Shown: positions 54,612 to 64,000 of the stretch, piece by piece
Position numbering within the stretch: the stretch's first letter is position 1
Layout: each line of letters begins with the position of its first letter
Assembly: GCF_000276665.1 (NCBI RefSeq)
Contig: NW_004955469.1
Span: 9,109,233 to 9,173,232 of the forward strand
From: Chinchilla lanigera
Lineage: Eukaryota > Chordata > Mammalia > Rodentia > Chinchillidae
Length of the DNA: 64,000 nt
Direction of reading: 5' to 3'
Notes under the pieces: generated by a model
What the model saw: only the letters and a program-made list of their open reading frames with translations
What the model was told of the DNA's origin: nothing
Database searches by the model: none
Position numbers and translations under genes: made by a program

Positions 54612-54781
54612 GTTTGTTGTTTTTGTTTTTTGAGACAAGTTCTCACTATGCAGTTCAGAGTGGCCTTGAACTCACTATGCAACCCATGGTTGGTCTTTAA
54701 CTCACAAGATCCTCCTGCCTCAGCCTCCTGAATGCTGAGATAACAAGTTTTCACTTGAGATTACAAGTTTTCACACCTGGC
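54612..54781 (-). mobile_element. B1 SINE with internal duplication
   Basis: GAGACAAGTTCTCACTATGC.. then ACAAGTTTTCAC twice near the end. Confidence 0.88.
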
Positions 54782-54989
54782 CTGATGTGTTCTTATGATC
54801 CGATTCAGGTTATGTATCTCTGACAGAAAGAGCACAGAAATGATTCCATGTTCTTCCCATTGCATTTTCTCAGCTGTCACATGGCTTTGCTTTGTTCTGC
54901 TCGTACTGGTGCTCATTTTGATCACTTGACTAAGATGGCGTCTGCCTGACTTCTTTACAACAAAGCTCTTTTCTTTGTAATTAGTAAAG

Positions 54990-55290
54990 CATTTTGTGTC
55001 AAGGAAGCTATTTGAAATTATGTAAATATATCATGCCTCATCTAACTTCTCATTTATTCACTTTTATCAGTATTAACTCTTGATTTTCATTTTTATTCAA
55101 TAGGTTATAATCCTGTAATATAATTTGATGCTCAGATTGCCCCAGAATTTGGCCAGCTGGCTTCTACTATGTCTTTGAGAGATGATCTTATCAACCTTTG
55201 AGAAGTACTTTGCTTCCTTGTACAAGATGTTCCAAGCACATCTTGTGCTCTTACCACTGCCCTAGAATCATTTATTTCTCTCCAGGAGCC
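54990..55290. repeat. Ancient mammalian repeat (L1M-like), diverged
   Basis: GGTTATAATCCTG..GATGCTCAGATTGCCCCAGA..ACAAGATGTTCCAAGCAC match a widely shared old repeat; subfamily not assigned. Confidence 0.5.
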
Positions 55291-55329
55291 ATGTTTTATT
55301 GTTTTTGTTTTTTTAAAATTTGCTTCCTG

Positions 55330-55475
55330 TCTCAAAAAGACAGAGTTTCACTATGCAGTTTGGGCTGGCCTTAAACTCACTTTGTAGCTGCACCTGGCCT
55401 CGAACTCACAGCTGTCCTCCTGCCTCAGCCTTCCTAGTGCTGGGTTACAGGTGTGTGCCACCATGCCTGGCTGGG
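55330..55475 (-). mobile_element. B1 SINE
   Basis: AGACAGAGTTTCACTATGC..GTGTGTGCCACCATGCC. Confidence 0.92.
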
Positions 55476-55484
55476 TTTTTTTTT

Positions 55485-55890
55485 TTAAACAGTACTAGGG
55501 GTTGCATCCACGGGCTTTGCCCTGAGCTATATCCTCAGCATCCTCAGCCCTTTTTTTTTTTTTTTTTTTTTCTTTTTGAGATAGGGTCTCGCTATGCAAT
55601 TGAGCCTGGCCTTGAGCTCACTTTGTAGCCCAGGCTGGTCTCAAACTTGCAGCGATCCTCCTGCCTCAGCCTCCGAGTGCTGGGATTACAGGTGTGCATC
55701 ACCACCCCTGGCTTTACCTCAGCCCTTTTATTTTTATTTTTTTTTTTATTTTTATTTTTTTATTTTTATTTTAAAACAGCGTCTCACCAAGTCATTAAAT
55801 TACCCAAGTGGGAATCAAACTTGCAATCCTCCTGACTCAAGCTCCCAGAATGCTGGGACTATAGGCATGCACTGCCACACCCAATTTAGC
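55485..55890 (-). mobile_element. B1-dID SINE split by a B1 SINE
   Basis: dID at 55485-55545 and its B1 body at 55775-55888 flank a complete B1 (about 55550-55714). CCTCAGCCCTTTT on both sides is the target duplication. Confidence 0.9.
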
Positions 55891-56780
55891 CATGGCTGTT
55901 TTAGCAGTGATGTTTAGAAGTCAAAATCTAGGCACAAAGTCCTTATTGTCCCTGAGATCTTACTGCTCTCAGGGCCTCTGGCCACAGCTACTTCAGTGCC
56001 TGTTTGTTTCCATATCTATACGAATATGCTGACAACTCTGACATATGCTAGTGTCTCCTAGTCCATTCACGACAGTTTATTCTTGCTTTCTCCCTTCTGC
56101 ACACATAGCACCCTTCTCTAGTGGGAAGCAACATGGCCTATTTTATCCTTATCTACTTGATTCATCTCTGTGTGTAGCCAAAGCCCCATCCCAGGCTCCT
56201 GCACAGTTGCCCTGGCTGGTTCCTATGTGCATATCTTCAAACCCATCTTTGGCTCTGATAGCCCCTCCAGCTGCCTCCATGAGCTGCCCTCCTTACCCTC
56301 TGGGCTCCCAGCTGGCATGCAGGTCAGTCTCCTCCATATGTGGATGTCCTCTTTACTCTGGCTTCTGACGCTCCACACAGCACACACACACCCATGGATG
56401 CACACATTAGCTTGAGCTCTGACAGCTGGTCTCCTCCCACTTAGCTCAGGTGCCCACATACCACACACCAGGCTCCCAACCCATACAGACATCCCTCATC
56501 CACTGCCAGTGCCTTAGAGCAGGCTGCCCCTCCAGAGTAATGGCTTCCTCTCCTGCTCAGACTGTGCCTTCTTACGCTGGGCCTCCCTCTGTACTCACTG
56601 GAGCTCCTGGCATCCCACAGCAAAGAGCCCCTGGCACGAATGCTGACCTTGCTCTGCTCCATACAATGGCTTTAGGGCTAAATTATTTAGGAAGTATAGG
56701 GAGTGGGAGATCAGAAGATACTGACTATACCCTTTGGGCATTTTTTCATAAAATGTTAGTAACACACATACAATGTAAAA
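55891..56780. other. Unassigned, repeat-poor sequence
   Basis: About 890 bp, moderately GC-rich. Several short frames on both strands, none recognisable. Confidence 0.4.
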
Positions 56781-56781
56781 G

Positions 56782-57145
56782 TGTCAGTCAACTTTCCATC
56801 AGAATAACAAAATACCTGAGATAGCAAATTTTAAAAAGAGGAAAGGTTTACTGTGGCTCACAGATTTGAAGGGTCTAGTTCATGGTTTGTTGGCACCATT
56901 GCTTTTGGGCCTGTGGTAAGGCAGCTTATCATGACTCAGAGAATGTCCTGCAACAAGATACTCACCTCGTGGTGGCTGGGAAGCAAGGAAAACCCAGAGG
57001 TGGGGCCCAACCTTCCCTTCTGCGAACATACACCCAATGACCTAAACCCTCCCACTAGCCCCCACATCTTAAAATTTTCACTACTTCTGATGGTGCCAAG
57101 GTGACCCAGCTTTTAACACATCAGCATTTGGGGGCATTGCAGATC
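56782..57145 (-). mobile_element. MaLR-like LTR, older copy
   Basis: TGTCAGTCAACTTTCCATC, AACAAAATACCTGAGATAGC, GTTTACTGTGGCTCACAG and CACCTCGTGGTGGCTGGGAA in antisense LTR order. Confidence 0.8.
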
Positions 57146-57239
57146 TAGATAGAGCAATGTGTGTGTTTAGATTGTGATATAAAGTACACTTCTTACTGGG
57201 TGGCTCACTACTCCAGACTACTGTCTCAAGAAACTCAGG

Positions 57240-57390
57240 GCTGGTGGGCATGGTGGCACATGTCTGTGATCCCAGCACTCAGGAGGCTGAAGCAGGAGAA
57301 CCACCATGAGTCCAAGGCCACCCTAGGGTGCATACTCAAGTTCAAGGCCAGCCAGAACTACATCATGAGGCCTTCTCTCAAAACAACAAA
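57240..57390 (+). mobile_element. B1 SINE, long-tail form
   Basis: GCTGGTGGGCATGGTGGCAC..GGCCTTCTCTCAAAAC. Confidence 0.92.
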
Positions 57391-57391
57391 C

Positions 57392-57508
57392 AACCTGGCA
57401 TGGTGGCACATGCCTGTAATCCCAGCACTTGGGAAGCTAAGGTAGAGGATCTCTGTGAGTTCAAGGCCAACCTGGACTACATAGCAAGACCCTGTCTCAA
57501 AAACAAAG
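57392..57508 (+). mobile_element. B1 SINE
   Basis: CCTGGCATGGTGGCACATGC..CCTGTCTCAAAAAC; directly abuts the previous B1. Confidence 0.93.
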
Positions 57509-57654
57509 ACTCTGAGGTCTGTGTGAAACCACTGCTGGAAGGATAATGCTTTCATGGCAACAGCCACATAACCTACGCTACTGGGAGTCAGAGACTAGAT
57601 TTGCCCCAACCACTTACTAGCCAAGTGATCCAGTTGTTTTATATACTGAAAATG

Positions 57655-57850
57655 CTGCTGGGTATGGTGGCACATGTCTGCAGTTCCAGCACTCTAGGAT
57701 GCTGAGACGGGAGGATCACAAGTTCAAGCCACGCCTGAGCAACTCAGTGACTTAGCAAGACCCTCTCTCAAAATAAAAAAATAAAAAAGGGGCAGGGATA
57801 TAGCTCAGTGTGAAGGTCCTGGATTCAATTCCCAATACTGGAAAAAAAAG
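57655..57850 (+). mobile_element. B1-dID SINE, well preserved
   Basis: CTGGGTATGGTGGCACATG..CTCTCAAAATAAAAAAATAAAA..GGGATATAGCTCAGTGTGAA..CAATTCCCAATACT. Confidence 0.93.
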
Positions 57851-58039
57851 TAATCCCTTTGAAAAAGGTGATCTTTCAAAAAGTTTAATGTGCAGTTTCC
57901 TGAAAAAAAAATGGATGAATCCAAATAAGCTTTCTGAGCTAGAAGATCTTCTGCTGTCTAAGCCACAAGTCCCTAAAGTACTTAGAGACACAAAGAAGGT
58001 GTAACTTCAGGAATTTGATGGGACCAGAGCCTCTGGAGG

Positions 58040-58375
58040 CGGTCAGAGGTGTGGCGGTTAGGGCTGAGCATCAGTTTGATTGGCTCTGGGATCTACCGGG
58101 GCCCTAGAGGATTGGTGGAGCACATTTCTGGGTGTATCAGGGAGCTGTGGTCTTGGGGGGTCTATGTGTGGTCCCTCATTCCTGTCTCTGATAGTGTTCC
58201 CCACCTTCCCCCTCTTCTCAGCCCCTTGAAGTGAGAATTTTGCTCTGCCACACTCTTCCACCATAATGGTTTTGCCATGGAACCAGGCCACCATGGACTG
58301 GACACCTTGACACTGTGAGCTAAAGTAAACCTCTCCTCTGACACTGTGTCATGCTGTGTCTATGACTAGATGTTA
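58040..58375 (+). mobile_element. LTR-type element resembling the rodent MaLR/ORR group
   Basis: GATTGGCTCTGGGATCTACC..GGTGGAGCACATTTCTGGG, then CTGTGAGCTAAAGTAAACC near 58312-58330, a MaLR-like 3' end. Confidence 0.6.
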
Positions 58376-58429
58376 ATACAAGGGAAAGAAGCCTACAGGG
58401 ATGGCTCTGATGCAGAAAGCAAGACAGGA

Positions 58430-58960
58430 GAATAGGGCATGGCAAAAACTGGCTGGGGAAGTAGAGTTGACCTGTTAACTACAAGATCCTGAATGCATGT
58501 GCAGAAAGATTCCCAAAGCCCTGCACTTGGGTTTCTCTCAAGAACTCAAGCAAGTTTTTATCAGGATGATATAGACCTGATGTTAGCCAGAGGTGTGGGA
58601 TCCCAGCATTGCCCCTCAGGACCAGTATGAAGAAGTCCTTGTGGATTTCCTTGCGATTGGGACAGTATGAAAGAAAGGCAGCCATGAGGAGCTGGTGCTA
58701 TCCTAGCTTCCCATGATAGCCCACGCTGCTACCCAGACCCAGCGTGAAATTTTATCTTTGCTCTTAACTTCTTTTTCTATTTACTCGGTCCAAGCTTGCT
58801 CTGCAGAGCCAGTTTCTGTCCCACTCTTCACTTTTAGTTTTGCAAATAAACTTTGCCAGTTCTTTTTACTCATTTAATTCAACTCTGTGTTCAACACAAG
58901 AACAACCTGGAATCCCACTCCGGAAGGAGACGAGTAAGCCGAAACCCAGTAATATTTAAT
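58430..58960 (+). mobile_element. Probable ERV LTR
   Basis: GCAAATAAACTTTGCCAG polyadenylation region (58842-58859), then CCCACTCCGGAAGGAGACG, a U5-like end. The start is uncertain. Confidence 0.5.
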
Positions 58961-59325
58961 TGGCAAACCACTTTTTTAGATTCAAACTACTTGATAACAA
59001 AAGCAGTAAGCATTATGGACCTGGGGTGCAGCGTGCCCATCTGTAAACTATACAGACAGATCCCACAGGTGGACTCTTGCTCCACATTTCCCTGTCCTCA
59101 GTGATCCAGTTGGGGCATCTGATCGGTGTAAATGAACTGCTGGACATCTGTTGGTCTATGTGTAACTTTTTAAATGGTATGGTATCCACAGTATGTAAGA
59201 ACTTAAGCTAACCACAGAGTTTTTCATCTTCAACTGTTGTGTAGCAGAATAAAGCACTTGAAGCAAGACCCTTGTACACTGAGATTACAAACTTCAGTCC
59301 TGGTATCTGTGGGTTTTTTCAGTTT
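58961..59325. other. Unassigned sequence
   Basis: Nothing recognised. Confidence 0.35.
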
Positions 59326-59334
59326 TGTGTAATA

Positions 59335-59465
59335 TTTTTTTTTGAGACAGTGTCTCACTGCATAGTGCAGCCTGCCTGAAACTTGCTTATGTAGCCCAGG
59401 CTGGTCTTAAACCCAGCCTCCCAAGTGCTGGGATTACAGGTGTGTGCCACCACGCCTGGCTACAT
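59335..59465 (-). mobile_element. B1 SINE
   Basis: TTTGAGACAGTGTCTCACTG..GTGTGTGCCACCACGCC. Confidence 0.9.
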
Positions 59466-59477
59466 TTTATTTATTTA

Positions 59478-59632
59478 TTTAGTCTTTTTGAGAGAGGGTC
59501 TCACTATGCACTTTAGGCTGGCCTTGAGCTCACTTTGTAACCCAGGCTGGCCTTGAACTCGCAAGGATCCTCTTGCCTCAGCCTCCTCAGTGCTGGGGTT
59601 ACAGGCATGTGCCACTACACCTGGCTTTACAT
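59478..59632 (-). mobile_element. B1 SINE
   Basis: TTTGAGAGAGGGTCTCACTA..GCATGTGCCACTACACC; ACATTT flanks. Confidence 0.93.
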
Positions 59633-59829
59633 TTCTTATTTTTAAAATCAGCTCTCATATTGTAAAGGTTGTATAATTTGTCCTGAAGCTTTGAGTTTGC
59701 TCACAGCTGCATAAGGCATTATTATTTAGGTGCATGGAATAATTGGCTCTGCACAGAATGGGTTTGGAGTTGACTGGGACCACTGGGAAAATTGTATTAT
59801 CAGTGTTTGCCTCCCCCCAGTCTTTCTGT

Positions 59830-59975
59830 ATTTTGTTTTTTGAAAGTCTTTCTATACAGTCCAGGCTGGGTTTGAACTCAGTGTAGCCCAGGGTTACCTT
59901 GAACCCGCAGCAGTCCTCCTGTTTCAGACTCTCCAGTGCTAGGATTACAGGTGCGAGCCACCATGCCCAGCAGAA
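59830..59975 (-). mobile_element. B1 SINE
   Basis: TATACAGTCCAGGCTGGGTT..GTGCGAGCCACCATGCC. Confidence 0.88.
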
Positions 59976-60029
59976 GTAATTCCTGAAAGTTGTGAGTCCT
60001 GTAAAGCTTTTGTTTCCTCTTCTGTTTTT

Positions 60030-60180
60030 GGTGTTTGTTGTTGTCGTTGTTTTTTGAGACAGGGTCTCACTATGTGGTATAGGCTGGCTTTGAACTCCCT
60101 TATGTAACTCATAGCGATCCTCCTGCCTCAGCCTCCCACGTGCTGGGATTACAGGCATGCACCACCATGCCTGGCTTTTT
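60030..60180 (-). mobile_element. B1 SINE
   Basis: TTTGAGACAGGGTCTCACTA..GGCATGCACCACCATGCC. Confidence 0.93.
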
Positions 60181-60184
60181 GTTT

Positions 60185-60490
60185 CTTCTTTCATGCAAAC
60201 ATAATTAAAGCACATTTTGAGATCAAATGGAGCAACTCTAAAATGTCAATACTGGCACCTGGTTCAGGTCCTGGGGTGACAGCAGGGGCTTCAGCTGTAA
60301 AATGGTGACCAAGGTAAGGTCTTGTAGGTAGTAGATGATGGACAAATATGTTGAAGAATGGACAGGAGGACAGAGCAGACCTAGAATTCTGGCAGACTGG
60401 CGGGGGAGGGTACTTAGTCAGAGAGCAATGTACTTGGCCCTCAGAAGCAGGGGCTGCTGGAGGGGGCAGAGTCAATCTGATGTTTTCCAG
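60185..60490 (+). repeat. Diverged copy of the TCF23 intron-2 segment
   Basis: Colinear with 17085-17375: TGCAAA..TGAGAT.AAATG, TGGCACCTG, CTGTAAAATGG-type MIR core, then CTAGAATTCTGGCAGACTGG and GGGGCAGAGTCAATC. Confidence 0.6.
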
Positions 60491-60634
60491 GACTACTTTT
60501 GTTCCTTGGAGAGACATTCTGTGCAGGACTCAGGCTGAGATGTCTTGGGCAGAGCTGCTTGGCACAAAGCCAGAGGTTCTGAGTTTAAAGGGCTGAAATT
60601 GTAGTACTTTCCAGCCCCATTTCTATTTTGTTCT

Positions 60635-60755
60635 GTTTTTTCTGAGACATCTCACTATGGAGATCAGGATGGCCTTGAACTTGTGAGGTTCCTCCTGCCT
60701 TAGGCTTCTGGTGCTGGAATTCCAGGCATGTGCCACCACACGTGATTCCAGTCTC
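60635..60755 (-). mobile_element. B1 SINE, degenerate
   Basis: CTGAGACATCTCACTATGG..GGCATGTGCCACCACACG. Confidence 0.8.
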
Positions 60756-60834
60756 ATTTTTTGAAAAAAGTCAATGTGCGAACCAAAAACCACCCTTTTC
60801 TCCTTAAAAAGAAAAAAAAAAAAAGGCTAATGTC

Positions 60835-60925
60835 CAGCTGGGGATATAGCTCAGCGGCACAGTGCCTGCCTGGCAAGTGCAAGGTCCTGAGTTTGATTCC
60901 CAATACCAAAAAAAAAAAAAAAGGC
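60835..60925 (+). mobile_element. ID SINE with AAAAGGCTAATGT flanks
   Basis: AGCTGGGGATATAGCTCAGC..TTTGATTCCCAATACC; the target sequence is repeated before and after. Confidence 0.95.
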
Positions 60926-61310
60926 TAATGTATGAACCAAATCAAACTTCGCTCCCTTGGGGGTGCGCAACTTGACTTCTTTCTGCCAAAGCCCTGGTCT
61001 TAGCACCAGAGGAATATCCCCTGCTACCAACTCTCCTGCAGCTTCTGGCCTGGCCAAAGAACTAGGGATGTAGTGTGGAGATCAGACCCCAAGAATGAAG
61101 AAATGATCCCTTTGCTAGCTCTTGGCACAATTGTTCCCTCTTCTTCACAGCTTGAGTAACAGACCTCCCACTTCTGCTCTGCACAGCCACTCCCAGACAG
61201 TGCTGCCTTGCATAAGAATCTCTTGCTTCAGAGGCACTCCAGCAGGGGACTTAAACCAGGAAACAAACAAGGATTGAGGTTGTAGGGGCCTGGAATGATC
61301 ATTTACATGC
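60926..61310. other. Unassigned sequence
   Basis: Nothing recognised. Confidence 0.35.
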
Positions 61311-61311
61311 A

Positions 61312-61392
61312 AATACTACATCACTTTACATAAGAGATTTGAGCATCTGCCTTTGGTACCCAAGGGGGTCCTAGAATAAACAACCATGACTA
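61312..61392 (+). mobile_element. MER2/Tigger-like DNA transposon end
   Basis: CACTTTACATAAGAGATTTGAGCATC, TTTGGTACCC and GGGGGTCCTAGAA follow the Tigger/MER2 terminal text. Confidence 0.65.
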
Positions 61393-61600
61393 GCAAGGGA
61401 ATTTCTCATCTACCCATCTGCTGCTAAATAGACTCCTCCCCATCCTACCTCAGCAATTTCAACTATGGGTTTACTGTTCTTCCCAGTTCTCCCCGTAGCC
61501 CCACCCAGGCACGTCTGAGATATGGTAGCATTAACAGACATATCTGAAGCCTGCCAGTTATTCTCATGACAGATATCTGAAGTCCATTTGGAATAGAAAT
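61393..61600. other. Unassigned sequence
   Basis: Nothing recognised. Confidence 0.35.
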
Positions 61601-61602
61601 CC

Positions 61603-61697
61603 TAGGGCTGGAGATATAGCTTAGTGGCACAAGTGCCTGCCTGGCAAGTGCAAGGTCCTGAGTTTGATTCCTGTACCAAAAAAAAAAAAAAAAAGTA
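61603..61697 (+). mobile_element. ID SINE
   Basis: AGGGCTGGAGATATAGCTTA..GTTTGATTCCTGTACC, A-run. Confidence 0.93.
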
Positions 61698-61744
61698 ATA
61701 GAAAAATTCTTATTGCTAGAGCTTTATGGTCTAGGGGGAAAGCA

Positions 61745-61960
61745 GGGCAATGTCCAGTGTAGTGCAGCACATCTATAATCCTAATATTCTGGGAGGCTGA
61801 ACAAGATGGCAAGCTCCAGCCCAGCCTGGGCAATTTGCAACTTGGCAAGATACTGTCTCAAAACAAAAAATTTAGAAAGGGTATGGGGTTGGGGATGTAG
61901 TTCAGTGCAAAGGTCCTGGGTTCAACCCCTATTAATATGAAACAAATAAAAACAAAAAAC
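61745..61960 (+). mobile_element. B1-dID SINE
   Basis: TGTCCAGTGTAGTGCAGCAC..GGGGATGTAGTTCAGTGC..TTCAACCCC. Confidence 0.8.
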
Positions 61961-61969
61961 CAGGGCACA

Positions 61970-63905
61970 GGACTTCTGGGAAGATGGTGTAGTGAAGAGG
62001 AGAGAAACAGCCTGAGATTTGGTGTCCAGATGCTGGAATACAGCAACACGAGGAAAAGAAGAAGGAGGGAAATGGGTCCCTAGGACCAGCAAGGATCTGA
62101 GGTGAGAATTGAAGCCCATGGAGAAAACAGAGGTGGCAAGCTGTCTGTGCTTTCTCCCTGAGCCCTGACACACTGCGTGGGAGAGGCAGCTCCACATGCA
62201 GATGCACAGGAACTACTGGTGACCCCAGAGGTCTTCAAGGAGAAATTCACAGGTAGAACACAGCAGTGGACACACCAGACTGCAGTGGTTGGTGAGTTAT
62301 TCAGGTTCTGATGTTCCCCAGAAGGTGACTGGCCAATAGCCATCTTGGAGAGGGGCCACCTGAGCTCCAAACTCAGAGCAACTACAGGCTGCCTCCATCT
62401 TGCAGGTCTCAGTGTCAGGGTGAGGTGGGACTGAATTCAAATCAGCAAGAGATCAAGGAGCCAAGTTTAAGCTGGCAGGAGATACAGAGTATACCAGGCT
62501 GAACAAATCAGGTTCCAGCCTCACAGCCAGGAACCAGCTTGAACTTTAGTAAAACTAAAGCTGCAGGCCTGCTGGGATTATTCAACATGGATCTGGGCTC
62601 TGTATGCCCACTCTACCAGTGACAGCAGAAACACCATGAAGAGAACATTTTCTTTTCTTTTCTTTATTTCTTTTCTTTTCTTTCCCTTGATTGTCTGTTT
62701 TTATGAGTGTAAACATTATTTATAGTTTTCTTGTTCTGCTCTGTTGTTTTTATTCCTTCCTTCTCTTTCCCTGTCTTTACCAGTTTCCCAAAGTTCATGT
62801 AATCTTCCTGTTCTTCAGCCTTGCTTCTAGGTTCTTCCTCTTCTTCTATTTTTTCCCCCTCTAACCCCTTTTAAATTTTCTCCTGAGGGTAAAATAGCCA
62901 TACTGAGGGCATATTTACTGTATTTGATTTTCTGCTTTGTTTTAGGTTTTGTTATATAACCACAAATATAGTTCATATAGTTGAAAGTGGTAAATGAACA
63001 GGTACCACAGTTTGTCATTTTCTAGGCTGTGTTTGATGCTACTGTTATGGTGGATTGTACTACTTCAGCAAATGTAGCATAACTGTTTTAATCAGTTGTT
63101 CTTCCTGGTATACCAAGACTGAGACTACCCAAGGGTCATAAAAAATAAAAGTATAAGCCAGTGCCAAAAAAACAGGGGCTAGGCCAAATAGGCAGCAATT
63201 TCTCATGCCCACTAAATTGAAGGGGTAGGATCCTGCAAGAGACTCAAAACCCACCTAGATACACCTGAAGATATCTCTGAGAATTAGTCATTTCCTCAGG
63301 GTTCTAAATACTAGCAACAAAGCTGTATGTCATAAGTAAGTTACAGGCATCAACCCAGGAATTAAACTAAGAAAACAAAACAAAACAAAAAAAAGAGTGA
63401 GAAGACACTTAAGCAAGATGCAGCCCCAGACTTCCAGCTCACTAAAGGCAAACCCAGGGGGCAAGGAGGTGGAACAATCTGGAAGTCATCCACCTGGAAT
63501 CTGAAGTGGTAACAGTGGAAGTAATGAAGTAAATGAATGAGGCTCTGGAAAAAATCAAATCAGAAATAATTTCTCAGATAACTACAGAGATGGTGACCAT
63601 AATAAAAGACTTGTTTAGTAACTCTAGAGCAGACACAGATAAAAAAAAAAAAAATAGAGGAACATAGGAAAATGATGGAAACCATGAACACTCAATATAG
63701 GAAAGAAATGGAATCCATTTAAAAAATAGAATCCAGGGGCTGGGGATTTAGCTCAGCAGCAAAGCATCTGCCTGGAAAGCACAAGGTCATGAGTTCAATT
63801 CCTGGTACTGGAAGAAAAACAAAAAAATAAAAATAAAATAAAATAAAAAATAGAATCCATGAAACAGATTTAAACTGATATCCAGGAGATTAAAAACCCC
63901 ATTGA
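61970..63905 (+). mobile_element. L1 5' UTR and start of ORF1 region
   Basis: Begins GACTTCTGGGAAGATGGTG, the usual L1 5' end, with a 5' UTR to about 63.4 kb. From 63535 a coiled-coil-like frame (MNEALEKIKSEIISQI) resembles the N-terminal part of L1 ORF1. It is broken by a TAG after a 14-A run, by an ID (63736-63815) and by a B1 at the window end. Confidence 0.75.
63721..63859 (+). mobile_element. ID SINE with 15-bp target-site duplication, inside L1
   Basis: AAAAAATAGAATCCA at 63721-63735 and 63845-63859; body GGGGCTGGGGATTTAGCTCA. Confidence 0.96.
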
Positions 63906-63924
63906 AAGTATATGCAGCAGTTGC

Positions 63925-64000
63925 CAGGCATGGTTGCGCATGCCTGTAATTCCAGCACTCCAGAGGCTGAGGCAGGAGGATCCTTGTGAGTTCAAGACCA
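63925..64000 (+). mobile_element. B1 SINE, cut by window end
   Basis: TGCCAGGCATGGTTGCGCAT..GAGTTCAAGACCA. Confidence 0.93.

Noticed and set aside
45000..64000. SLC5A6 exons expected to the right of TCF23
   Set aside because: No transporter-like transmembrane coding exons with splice sites were seen; likely beyond the window.

Overview
This is mammalian nuclear DNA. It contains a three-exon gene with GT-AG introns, and the rest is packed with B1 and ID SINEs, L1 fragments, MaLR-type LTRs and microsatellites. The SINE mix is rodent: 7SL-derived B1 elements, tRNA-derived ID elements, and many B1 copies fused to a deleted ID (B1-dID). B1-dID points to a non-murid rodent of the squirrel-related or beaver-like lineages. 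The young ID subfamily, with the core 'GCAAGCGCAAGGTCGTGAG', is not the rat, guinea-pig or squirrel ID that I remember. A beaver-like castorimorph is my best guess, but the sequence alone does not prove it. Four N runs (three of exactly 100 and one of 250) show a draft scaffold.

Layout. 1-3.3 kb: pieces of one minus-strand L1 ORF2, broken by SINEs. 3.3-9.2 kb: SINEs, a solo MaLR LTR with target duplications (6730-7131), and unassigned sequence. 9.2-10.3 kb: a processed RPS2 pseudogene on the minus strand, with a B1 inside its 3' UTR copy. 13.2-13.5 kb: a large TTC/TCC microsatellite. 14.9-18.35 kb: TCF23, an inhibitory bHLH factor, intact, 214 codons in three phase-0 exons, followed by an AATAAA. 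18.4-24.4 kb: low-repeat, GC-moderate sequence with several exon-like but unproven segments and the 250-N gap. 24.4-64 kb: a repeat-dominated stretch with no recognisable protein-coding gene. It holds a Tigger-like DNA transposon, several solo LTRs, an HNRNPA1 processed pseudogene (37.8-38.9 kb), a falsely duplicated contig end around the 34.56 kb gap, a promoter-like CCAAT/CRE/ETS cluster near 45.0 kb, and the 5' end of a plus-strand L1 from about 62.0 kb to the window edge.

Context. From general knowledge of the human 2p23 locus, TCF23 lies between PRR30/PREB and SLC5A6, with a roughly 40 kb gene-poor interval before SLC5A6. The empty right-hand two thirds of this window fits that. I found no PRR30 or SLC5A6 exons. 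TCF23 is the only gene I can support. I did not find a novel biological system. The most useful second looks are the assembly artefact at 34.4-34.9 kb, an ancient duplication linking TCF23 intron 2 with 60.2-60.5 kb, the exon-like segments downstream of TCF23, and the CRE/ETS/CCAAT cluster.
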